A stretch of 19,662 nt of DNA from an uncultured Eubacteriales bacterium (lineage in GTDB: Bacteria > Bacillota > Clostridia > TANB77 > CAG-508), in assembly GCA_902492015.1 (NCBI GenBank), contig CABUJR010000022.1, forward strand, positions 1 to 19,662, in the 5' to 3' direction. Below, piece by piece: positions 8,269-15,207 of the stretch. Position 1 is the stretch's first letter. Each line of letters starts with the position of its first letter. A program made the translations under genes and the position numbers. Below the pieces are notes generated by a model. The model was not told the DNA's origin and ran no database searches. It saw nothing but the letters and a program-made list of their open reading frames with translations.

Positions 8269-8408
8269 CTTTGATTATAGATTTTGATTATACAAAATTT
8301 TATTAAAATTATAGAATATTTTCATTTTAATGAACCTATAATTTTTGATTTAAATAATTACAATTGAATTTTATAAGCAACTTTTGTCTGTATAATTCAA
8401 AATTTATA

Positions 8409-8987
8409 CTATTTTTTTTTATTTTTCTTCTTTTTTGCTACCGAATATCCAAACTTTCCTAATTTCTTTCCTAATTTATAATAACCACCATTTGCGTAAG
8501 CTATTAAATTGCATTTAGAAATATCAAATGCACCTTTTTCATCTATATATTCTTCATCAGCATCAATTGAAAGAACTTCAGCAACAAACATTGTATGACT
8601 TCCTAAATTTCTTTCTTCTATAACTTTACATTCAATTGATACTGGGCTTTCTTTTATTAGCGGAGCTTTTATAAATTCTGCTTTTTCTTTTGTAAGTTTC
8701 ATTTCTTTAAACTTATCAAATTTAGCTCCACTTCTTACTCCACACCAATCTGTAGCAAAAGCTAATTTTTCATTTGTTAAATTTATTGCAAATTCTTTAT
8801 TTTCTTTTATTAATTTATATGAATATCTTTCAGGTCTAACTGATATATAAACAATAGCTGGATTGGTATTTAATATACCAGTCCATGCTACAGTTAAAAT
8901 ATTTGAATTTTTCATATCACCTGAAGTAACAAGTGCTACAGGAATTGGGTAAACAAATGTACCGGGTTTCCATATTTTTTTAGACAT
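8409..8987 (-). CDS. Flavin reductase-like FMN-binding split-barrel protein
   Basis: Taken from the ATG at 8987-8985 the protein has 192 residues: MSKKIWKPGTFVYPIPVALVT, then NSNILTVAWTGILNTNPAIVYISVRP (~28-53), RYSYKLIKENKEFAINLT (~54-71) and GSHTMFVAEVL (~129-139). This is the pattern of the flavin reductase/DIM6-NTAB family, which binds FMN and often acts as an NAD(P)H:flavin oxidoreductase. The tail is strongly basic (KKKKNKKK). A longer frame begins at 9041, but the 8987 start gives the usual family N-terminus. That start lies one base after the TAA of the upstream gene (TAA-T-ATG) with GAGG/GGAAG just before it, so translation is probably coupled. The electron acceptor cannot be read from the sequence. 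Confidence 0.88.
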   Translation of the reverse strand: MSKKIWKPGTFVYPIPVALVTSGDMKNSNILTVAWTGILNTNPAIVYISVRPERYSYKLIKENKEFAINLTNEKLAFATDWCGVRSGAKFDKFKEMKLTKEKAEFIKAPLIKESPVSIECKVIEERNLGSHTMFVAEVLSIDADEEYIDEKGAFDISKCNLIAYANGGYYKLGKKLGKFGYSVAKKKKNKKK

Positions 8988-8988
8988 A

Positions 8989-10599
8989 TTATCTTCCATC
9001 CTCATTAAAAGTTTTTGGAACAGTTTCTGTTCCTGTTTCATTTATTACCACATTATCAGAATGAGTTTTATCTGGATGTAATGCTTGTACGTTTTTCATA
9101 TGTTTTAAAAGTAATTCAGAGTTGTTTAAAATTTGTTCAATTGAGTTAACTCTTACTTTGCCACAACGACCTGGATGATTATATGCATACATAATAGCCC
9201 ATAAGTCATAAGCACCAGAACTATCACTAGCATCTATAGATTTACCAAATTGTGTATCTTTTATACGACCAGCAAATCTATAATTATCCTTTGTTGCTGT
9301 TTCTAATATATAATCTGAAAATAATATTTTTGTACAAAAATCTCTATCTTGCTCAGGTATCTTAGGGGCTTTTACAAATACATATTCATCAAAATCCAAA
9401 TATCCTGTTATTTTTTGTTTTTCTCCATTATATTTGAATGAAACTTTCTTATCCTCATCTTCTAATTCTGAAGATTTTTTTATTTTCATTTCATCAAGTG
9501 GTGTTATTACAAAATAATTTTTTACACCATCTTTACCAATACGAGTAACACCAACTACGTGTAAATTATCTGATGAAAATGCTGGTCTTCCATCTGGTTT
9601 AAAGATAGTATCATATCTAAACTTTCCATAATCTATAGCAACTACTCTTTGATTCTCTATTCCATTATTAGAATATTCTGACATTGTATCTAATATAATC
9701 TCTGGTTCTTTTGCAAAATCAACCCCCCATGAAAAAGCTCCTTCTTTTTGCTTTATCCCATCGCTTTTTCTAAAAATTACACTCTCTAATCCAGTTTTTA
9801 ATGCTTGAATTCTCTCTTGTTCTGGTAATGATGCATACAACCCTTTTCTAACATATTCTTCTCTTTTGGTTTCACATTCTAATCTTAATGCTACTTTTTC
9901 TCTGTGCTCTGCCATTTCTTTATAATATCTATCTAATAATTCATTATACTTTTTCAATTCTGCAGGTTTTCTTAAAATTTTTTCTATAAAACGTAATTTT
10001 TCTAATTCTGTAGCTTCCTCTTCTGGACTTAATTTCATTCCTCTTATTCTATTTCTTGCAATAGTAGGTACAATCATATTAAAGATACTTTCCATCTCAT
10101 CTGCTAACTTATCTTTATCTGTAACATTTAAAGCTTGTTTTAGTAATACTTCGCTTAATTTATCATTATAAGCATCAATTTCTCCTGATTCAGTATAGAA
10201 CTCATTTTTTGAAATTTTATTTTTTAGTAAATCCATATATTGCCCAACAGATTGAAATTTTTCTCTATAAGGTTCAATTTCTTGTAACTTAAATAATAAC
10301 AATGTTCTATCATGTGCATTAAGTGGTTTTATTCCTTCAGCTGGTTCATTAATTGATATTGCTTTTCTTAAATCTTCCATTAAATCTTCCAATTTTTGTG
10401 TATATGTTTTTTTAAACCAATCTTTATTTACATTTTTTACTCCCGCTACAGTTGCATATTTTTTTATCCACTTTAAAAAACCTAGATAACTATAATCATC
10501 TATTTCTGCATATTTTCCTAAAAAATCATAAATAGAATTATCTTCTCCAATAAAATCAAACATTGTTAATTTTCTTTCTTCTGATTTTTCTTTTTCCAT
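8989..10599 (-). CDS. Hypothetical protein, 536 residues, no recognised domain
   Basis: I do not recognise this protein. The first ~270 residues are charged and mostly helical, with heptad-like stretches around 190-250 (LEKLRFIEKILRKPAELKKY and onward). The second half looks beta-rich (RVVAIDYGKFRYDTIF, NLHVVGVTRIG, NYFVITPLDEM, FDEYVFVKAPKIP). It ends in a loose polar tail (HSDNVVINETGTETVPKTFNEDGR). There is no signal peptide or membrane helix, so it is likely cytoplasmic. The ATG at 10599-10597 follows AAGGAAG at a rather long distance (~12 bases), which suggests modest translation. It has a good promoter and is coupled to the flavin reductase-like gene that follows, pointing to a shared role that cannot be identified here. 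Confidence 0.85.
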   Translation of the reverse strand: MEKEKSEERKLTMFDFIGEDNSIYDFLGKYAEIDDYSYLGFLKWIKKYATVAGVKNVNKDWFKKTYTQKLEDLMEDLRKAISINEPAEGIKPLNAHDRTLLLFKLQEIEPYREKFQSVGQYMDLLKNKISKNEFYTESGEIDAYNDKLSEVLLKQALNVTDKDKLADEMESIFNMIVPTIARNRIRGMKLSPEEEATELEKLRFIEKILRKPAELKKYNELLDRYYKEMAEHREKVALRLECETKREEYVRKGLYASLPEQERIQALKTGLESVIFRKSDGIKQKEGAFSWGVDFAKEPEIILDTMSEYSNNGIENQRVVAIDYGKFRYDTIFKPDGRPAFSSDNLHVVGVTRIGKDGVKNYFVITPLDEMKIKKSSELEDEDKKVSFKYNGEKQKITGYLDFDEYVFVKAPKIPEQDRDFCTKILFSDYILETATKDNYRFAGRIKDTQFGKSIDASDSSGAYDLWAIMYAYNHPGRCGKVRVNSIEQILNNSELLLKHMKNVQALHPDKTHSDNVVINETGTETVPKTFNEDGR

Positions 10600-10648
10600 A
10601 AACTAATATCTTCCTTTTTAATTTTTAATATAATATTTTTCATAAAAA

Positions 10649-10677
10649 ATTATATTCTATTTTATATTTTTTTTCAA
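10649..10677 (-). promoter_or_regulatory. Sigma-A promoter of the 536-residue gene and flavin reductase-like gene
   Basis: Minus strand: TTGAAA (10677-10672), a 17-base A/T-only-but-one spacer, TATAAT (10654-10649). The -10 is perfect and the -35 has one mismatch. The leader would be about 43 bases. Confidence 0.75.
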
Positions 10678-10731
10678 CACTGCTTACATATAAAAATAAC
10701 TATTTATGAAAAACTTTTTAAGTTTTTATTT

Positions 10732-10996
10732 TTAATTTTTTGATAAATTTTTAGTATATTTTTCTAATTCTTCATAAATTTTATTCCAATTATTAATTAG
10801 TTCCATATCTTGTTCGTCAATATTCACATTCGTTTCTGTTATCAATAAAATAATTTTTATCCCATTGTCTGTTAATGCTCTACAAATGTCATAACTATCA
10901 ATCTAAAATAACTCTATTAACCAGTACCCCTGAAATCTCCTCTTCAAATTTGTCTGCATATTTTAACATTGATTTTGCCGTTAAAATATGTATCAT
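10732..10996 (-). pseudogene. Frameshifted remnant of a small unidentified gene
   Basis: Read leftward, one frame gives MIHILTAKSMLKYADKF followed by EEEISGVLVNRVILD and a TGA at 10900-10898. A second frame takes up at 10902 with IDSYDICRALTDNGIKIILL and continues through ITETNVNIDEQDMELINNW and KIYEELEKYTKNLSKN to TAA at 10734-10732. The two join naturally at VIL/IDSYD, as expected of one protein broken by a one-base change. Upstream, another frame (INIDDTYFNGKINVK) also reads like protein, hinting at a second frameshift. The family is not recognised and no ribosome binding site precedes the first ATG. The alternative is chance open frames, which is less likely given the continuity over about 85 residues. 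Confidence 0.45.
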
Positions 10997-11068
10997 CAAT
11001 ATTAATTCTATTTTCAATTTTATTATTATTTACATACGAAAATTATATCATAAAAATAAAAACCATTC

Positions 11069-11094
11069 TATTCGTTTTTTACAAAAAACGAATA
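11069..11094. repeat. 26-bp perfect palindrome with 2-base centre
   Basis: Two 12-base arms, TATTCGTTTTTT and AAAAAACGAATA, separated by AC. It lies in the gene-free stretch between the decayed gene and the lipoprotein gene. It could be a weak terminator, a protein-binding palindrome or a recombination site. The stem has only two G:C pairs, and its two-base centre is too small for a normal RNA loop, so a few central pairs would have to open. Confidence 0.6.
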
Positions 11095-11117
11095 AACATT
11101 TTTTGATAAATGTCAAA

Positions 11118-11142
11118 TGGCAGTATCATTATGATACCGCCA
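11118..11142 (-). terminator. Hairpin downstream of the lipoprotein gene (possible terminator)
   Basis: In minus-strand RNA the arms UGGCGGUAUCA and UGAUACUGCCA pair over 11 positions with one G:U and a three-base loop. It lies 40 bases after the stop of the lipoprotein gene. The stem is stable for this genome, but what follows (UUUGACAUUUAUC) is only a poor U-tract. It may therefore end transcription weakly or merely protect the mRNA end. It also falls near where the base composition changes. Confidence 0.5.
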
Positions 11143-11181
11143 CTTTCTACATATCGCCCACCTTTCAAGCCACTCGTTAAA

Positions 11182-11634
11182 TTACCTTCTAGAACCGATA
11201 TAAATCTCAATGAACCTGACGTCCTTACCATCATAAGTTGCAATCCCATCACCGAATTTTACTGCATAGCTATAATCGGTTGTAGGAAACTTAATCCGAA
11301 TATTTTCACCTTCTTCTTCAATTTCACAAGACTTATTTGCCTTGATGCTTTCTGCATCCTCCTTTTTTACCTCACAATAGATATCTCCTTCTGCCTTGAA
11401 ATCCAAAATAAGTGTTTTTTCTTCCTCATTGTAGCTGTAACGCGTGAATTGAGCAGTACTGACAATCTTAAATCCTTCGGACATGTCATTGATATCGTCA
11501 ATGTCAACATTAACATCAATGACTTCTGCGTCGTTCTGTTCGGTAGAATAAATTGGAACCAAGGAGTCCCGCTCTCCACAACCAGTCATCATCATTGCAA
11601 AGATGAACACGAACAGCATTACGATTTTTTTCAT
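11182..11634 (-). CDS. Small predicted lipoprotein of unknown function
   Basis: A 150-residue protein starting MKKIVMLFVFIFAMMMTGC, a signal peptide with lipobox MTGC; the mature protein would start at Cys19 and be anchored outside the cytoplasmic membrane. The rest is acidic and beta-rich (VIDVNVDIDDIND, KTLILDFKAEGDIYCEV, NIRIKFPTTDYSYAVKF, VRFIEIYIG); I recognise no family. The ATG at 11634-11632 follows AAGGAG. Two of three lines counted in this gene have 40% G+C and the third 32%, against about 20-25% in the envelope operon, suggesting acquired DNA. It is divergent from the aminotransferase-GNAT gene and shares a 211-base promoter region with it. Confidence 0.82.
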   Translation of the reverse strand: MKKIVMLFVFIFAMMMTGCGERDSLVPIYSTEQNDAEVIDVNVDIDDINDMSEGFKIVSTAQFTRYSYNEEEKTLILDFKAEGDIYCEVKKEDAESIKANKSCEIEEEGENIRIKFPTTDYSYAVKFGDGIATYDGKDVRFIEIYIGSRR

Positions 11635-11738
11635 TGTAGTCTCCTTTTCTTTTTGGATGTGAAATAGGTCGAATATGTATAAATGAACATTACCAATAAT
11701 TATACTAGCAAGTTCATTATACCAAAGTTTCTATTTAC

Positions 11739-11767
11739 ATTATACTCTTTTTAAGATTTTATGTCAA
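11739..11767 (-). promoter_or_regulatory. Full-consensus sigma-A promoter of the lipoprotein gene
   Basis: Minus strand: TTGACA (11767-11762), a 17-base spacer, TATAAT (11744-11739), both hexamers perfect. The leader of about 100 bases contains two further TATAAT hexamers (11721-11716 and 11704-11699) without matching -35 boxes. It also holds an imperfect inverted repeat, TGAAC...GTTCA, at 11684-11716. Confidence 0.8.
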
Positions 11768-11785
11768 TTCAGATTGCTTTAACTC

Positions 11786-11814
11786 TAGTCAAATTGAATA
11801 AATTATGATATAAT
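11786..11814 (+). promoter_or_regulatory. Extended -10 promoter of the aminotransferase-GNAT gene
   Basis: Plus strand: TATAAT at 11809-11814 preceded by TGA (extended -10). The best -35 at 17-base spacing is only TAGTCA (11786-11791). Initiation near 11821 gives a leader of about 25 bases before the ATG. It lies back to back with the lipoprotein promoter, whose -35 ends at 11767. Confidence 0.65.
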
Positions 11815-11845
11815 TTTGTATAAAACATTTATAGGAGGTAAAAAT

Positions 11846-13885
11846 ATGCTTACTAAATCACAAGCTATTGACAGGCTCTTGCGGGAGCAACCACATTTAA
11901 GAACTCGCCGATTTGGTCTGCCAAACATTGGCACTAGACTGGATGGAGAGGAATTCAATCCGACTGTTCAAGCTATAGCAGACGCAATTGATTTTTACGG
12001 ATTTGAAGTCCGGGATGAAAACATCGTAGAAATGCCAGACACAGATTTAGGTACTGGTAATCCGGTAGAATTTAAACCATTCCCGCCTGCAATATCTGCT
12101 ATGAAAAAGTCACTTGATAGTGATATGATGTATCGCTATCCTTACACAGAAGGAGATGACAGAATTAGAAAACAATTACTTGACTATGTAGAAAGAGAAG
12201 GTTTTATAAATACTGAACCCTATTCATTTGAAGATATTGATGAAAAAGGGCTTTCAGTTCATAATATCACCTTTTCTGTATCCACCTCTGTACTGTTCAA
12301 TCAAATTATAAATATTATTTCCAAACCTGGAGACGTTATTTTGGTAACTGGTCCAAACTATGGTCTTTTTACCATCCGAACCGAAAGAGCAGGTGCAGAA
12401 GTAGAAATTTTAAAACTTGAAAAAGAAGACAATTTTCTAGTTAATCCTTCCAAACTTGCAAATAGAATTGACCTGATTAACGAATCTTTACAACAGGTAT
12501 ATCACAGGCGAAAAGGATATGTTCCCAGAGTAGTTGCATTTTTAAATGCAAATCCTAATAACCCAACAGGAAAAGTTATGGGCAAAAAGGAATATTCCCT
12601 TCTTTGTGAAATTGCCGAAGTTTGTAAAAAAAGAGGTGTCTTTATCATTGACGATCTCGTATATAGAGATATTACTTATGATAAAGATAATGTTGCAGTT
12701 CCTATTGCAACAATTCCAGGTATGTTCAGAAATACAATTTCTCTTTTTGGTCTTTCAAAAAGCTACTCTATGGCATCACTAAGAGCTGGATTTGTAGTAG
12801 CTGATGAAATCATTATAAGAGAGATTGTAAACAGAATCTTTCAGGAAATGGACTCTGCACCAGACATAATAGGTAAAGCTCTTGCAGGAGCATTTAATGC
12901 AACAAACGAGCGTTATCAAATTTATGATAACTATTTCACAGAATTAAGAGCTATTTACAGATATAAATTTAATTTGTTAAAAGCTCTTGTTTGTGGAATT
13001 GATACCATAGATTTAGAGTTTAAGAGTAAAATTTTAGAAATTGTAAATGAAACTTTAAGCTCTGATAACTCAAAAAAAGTTCTGTCTGGTATCCCTATGG
13101 TAGATTTTCCTGAAAATTTAATACCTGAGTCTGGATTTTTTGCAATTCTTGATTTTACCAAAATTAAAGGTATGAAATATAAGGGAAGTGCAATCAGAAC
13201 AGACCGGGATCTTCTTGAGTTCTTTTATAAGACATCAAGAACAAGATTCTTAGTCGGTCAATCAATTTCTTGGCCTTATGAAGATGAACTTGTCGGAAGA
13301 ATAAGTTTCTCTATTGACGATGCAAAGCTAATAAGAGCATGCTTAAATATCCATAACTCTATTTTACTTTTAGAGCCTAAAGATAATTATTTAATTCGTA
13401 AAAATGAGCTTAAAGATCAGGCTCAAATGGCTCAAATAAAAGTAGATGGATGGAAGGCAGCTTACGATTCAATCATTTCTTCTACCTATCTCAAGAAACT
13501 AAATTATGAGGAACAAACAAGAAGGTATGAAAGCAGTTTTGACGAATATAAAGATTTAGTCTTTGTTGCAGTAAGAGACGACGAAGTCCTTGGATATGCA
13601 TGTTTTAATCCAATTCCTAATGCTGACATGTTTGATTCTGAACTTGTTAGTCTTTACATTAAACCTACCGAACTTAGAAAAGGAATTGGAACAGCTCTAT
13701 TTCTGGAAACTTGCAAACAGTTACATTCTCTTGGCAAGAAAAACATGGTTGTGTATTGTCTAAGCGATAACACAAATGCCATCAATTTTTACAAAAAACT
13801 TGGTGGTAAAATCGTAAAGACAAAAGAAGCAAAGATTGGAGATACGTATTACAAAGAATACGGTTTTTATTTCCAGTTAAGATAA
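11846..13885 (+). CDS. Fused PLP-dependent aminotransferase (class I/II) and GNAT acetyltransferase
   Basis: A 679-residue two-domain protein starting at ATG 11846-11848, eight bases after AGGAGG; an in-frame ATG at 11816 lacks such a site. Residues ~30-505 are a fold-type I aminotransferase: NANPNNPTGK (~234-243), IIDDLVYRD with D270 and Y273 placed for the PLP ring, FGLSKSYSMASLRAGF with the Schiff-base lysine K305 and R313, and GRISFS with the probable substrate-carboxylate arginine R485. Residues ~521-679 are a GNAT: KVDGWKAAYDSIISSTYL, the acetyl-CoA loop RKGIGTALF (611-619) and NTNAINFYKKLGGK. One chain could thus transaminate an amino/keto acid and acetylate an amine, perhaps the same molecule; the substrate is unknown. 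It is the only plus-strand gene here and is less AT-rich than its right-hand neighbours. Confidence 0.9.
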   Translation: MLTKSQAIDRLLREQPHLRTRRFGLPNIGTRLDGEEFNPTVQAIADAIDFYGFEVRDENIVEMPDTDLGTGNPVEFKPFPPAISAMKKSLDSDMMYRYPYTEGDDRIRKQLLDYVEREGFINTEPYSFEDIDEKGLSVHNITFSVSTSVLFNQIINIISKPGDVILVTGPNYGLFTIRTERAGAEVEILKLEKEDNFLVNPSKLANRIDLINESLQQVYHRRKGYVPRVVAFLNANPNNPTGKVMGKKEYSLLCEIAEVCKKRGVFIIDDLVYRDITYDKDNVAVPIATIPGMFRNTISLFGLSKSYSMASLRAGFVVADEIIIREIVNRIFQEMDSAPDIIGKALAGAFNATNERYQIYDNYFTELRAIYRYKFNLLKALVCGIDTIDLEFKSKILEIVNETLSSDNSKKVLSGIPMVDFPENLIPESGFFAILDFTKIKGMKYKGSAIRTDRDLLEFFYKTSRTRFLVGQSISWPYEDELVGRISFSIDDAKLIRACLNIHNSILLLEPKDNYLIRKNELKDQAQMAQIKVDGWKAAYDSIISSTYLKKLNYEEQTRRYESSFDEYKDLVFVAVRDDEVLGYACFNPIPNADMFDSELVSLYIKPTELRKGIGTALFLETCKQLHSLGKKNMVVYCLSDNTNAINFYKKLGGKIVKTKEAKIGDTYYKEYGFYFQLR

Positions 13886-13901
13886 TTAATTTTATTTACC
13901 T

Positions 13902-13930
13902 AAAGGGCGGTCGCAAATTGACCGCCCTTT
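13902..13930 (+). terminator. Rho-independent terminator after the aminotransferase-GNAT gene
   Basis: Arms AAAGGGCGGTC and GACCGCCCTTT (11 bp) with a 7-base loop, followed by one more T, so the T-tract is short (TTTT). The GC-rich stem stands out in this AT-rich DNA. It starts 16 bases after the stop and is nearly symmetric, so it may also stop leftward transcription entering from the envelope operon. Confidence 0.8.
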
Positions 13931-14093
13931 TCCTAAATAAAAAATAATATAGTTATTAAATTACCACTACGGCTCCTGTTTTCCAACAGATAACAGACTT
14001 CTTGTTCCCGACTATGAATGTTATTAAATATATCAATTATACTCTATTACATATTTATGGTAATAATAAGTATTCAACTTTACTTACAAATTT
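13931..14093. other. Intergenic spacer with a short GC-richer patch
   Basis: No gene is visible. Positions ~13966-14010 are less AT-rich than their flanks and contain a small hairpin (CTGTT-TTCC-AACAG, 13976-13989). I do not recognise the patch as an RNA family. No clear terminator for the leftward envelope operon is seen here. Only a weak interrupted hairpin (ATACT..TATTAC / GTAATA.AGTAT) lies close after its last stop. Confidence 0.4.
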
Positions 14094-15182
14094 TTAAATA
14101 ATGCTTGAAACATTATATAGAAATATTGTTTCGTTTATATTATTTTCTTTTGCATATTCTTCTATTGAATATGTATAATATCTTGGATCTATAAAATGTA
14201 TTTCTTCATAATTTTGACAAAAAAATTGTGCCATAATATGTGCATATGAATCTTTAATTACTAATAATTTTTTTCCATTTTTTTGTTTAGTCTTAACTAT
14301 AACTTTTGCGTTATTTCCATTTAAAAAATAGGAATATTTATCCTTTTTGTATAAAAATTCTTCGTTGAATATACTTTTAGTTGTATACTTATCATAATAT
14401 GCTGTTATTCCTTCTGTATTATTTAAATTTTTGTATACAACTATTTTATCTTTTTCTTGATTTAGCAACTGAGCTTTTGAATCAAAAGTTCCTAAAAAGC
14501 CATCAGTTACTTCTTCTCTTGTATATTCAGTTTCTGGTATTATATTTGCTTGCTTACAAAATTCTAAATAAACTAAATATGCTCCATCACTTGTCATATG
14601 GTGATCTGTTTTAAAAAATATATATTTATTTTTGTTGGCTTTTAAAGTATCTATAGTATTTATCGTTTCTATATCTTTAGTCATATTATATACATTCTTT
14701 ATTAATTTTTCTTGGCTAAATGTTTCTGCAAAATCAGGCAATTTATCTTGATTTATATATATGGATGTAGGTATTAACATAAAATATGTTCTAATATTAG
14801 TATCTTTTTTAAATTTATTTACTGTATTTATTAAGTCTTGTATCTTCTTTTTGCTGCTATCTGTATATTTTATTTTTTCAAATAAATATCCTTCTTTACC
14901 TATATATACATTATTATTTTCAGTTTTTCCCAAAAATCTTTCTTCAGTTGACTTTAGCTTTAACCACATATTTCTGAAAACAAAATGATCATTTATATAA
15001 TTATTTAACTTTTCTACATATTTTCCAGTAATTAATTCTTCAATTTTAAATTTAGGTATTTGGGCTAAAATTCTATTTTCATTTTCAGAGAATTCTTCAC
15101 TTGGCAATATAAAATTTAATATAATAATAATTGTCCAAAACGAAATAAATATTATAAAAAAATAGATATTTTTTTTATTCAT
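14094..15182 (-). CDS. DHHW/AlgX-like membrane-anchored acyltransferase-partner protein
   Basis: From ATG 15182-15180 the protein has 362 residues, with one N-terminal membrane anchor (~7-27) and an outside domain. The longer frame from 15245 is unlikely, because GAGGTGAG lies properly before the shorter start. The SGNH-like AlgX/AlgJ/DHHW fold is indicated by FKTDHHMTSDGAYLVY (D193, H194, H195) and LLVIKDSYAHIM (D311, S312), supplying Ser, His and Asp. The family name motif ends in Trp, but here that residue is Met196. Such proteins work next to an MBOAT protein, taking acyl groups delivered across the membrane and placing them on a surface polysaccharide, teichoic acid or peptidoglycan. It starts 25 bases after the MBOAT stop and is the last gene of the operon. 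Confidence 0.82.
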   Translation of the reverse strand: MNKKNIYFFIIFISFWTIIIILNFILPSEEFSENENRILAQIPKFKIEELITGKYVEKLNNYINDHFVFRNMWLKLKSTEERFLGKTENNNVYIGKEGYLFEKIKYTDSSKKKIQDLINTVNKFKKDTNIRTYFMLIPTSIYINQDKLPDFAETFSQEKLIKNVYNMTKDIETINTIDTLKANKNKYIFFKTDHHMTSDGAYLVYLEFCKQANIIPETEYTREEVTDGFLGTFDSKAQLLNQEKDKIVVYKNLNNTEGITAYYDKYTTKSIFNEEFLYKKDKYSYFLNGNNAKVIVKTKQKNGKKLLVIKDSYAHIMAQFFCQNYEEIHFIDPRYYTYSIEEYAKENNINETIFLYNVSSII

Positions 15183-15207
15183 AATAGTTCTCACCTCTTT
15201 ATCTTTT

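Noticed and set aside
10875..11667. Two plus-strand open frames across the spacer and antisense to the lipoprotein gene
   Set aside because: Low-complexity, Ile/Asn/Phe-rich translation with no ribosome binding site. The second covers a convincing lipoprotein gene with signal peptide, start site and promoter on the other strand.
11177..13965. 10-bp direct repeat TTAAATTACC at 11177-11186 and 13956-13965 as insertion-site duplications of the acquired block
   Set aside because: Short and AT-rich, so chance is likely. The left copy overlaps the lipoprotein stop codon and no recombinase gene is present.
13966..14010. Riboswitch or small RNA in the GC-richer patch
   Set aside because: Only one five-pair hairpin is visible and I recognise no conserved RNA core. 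It is kept only as a spacer note.
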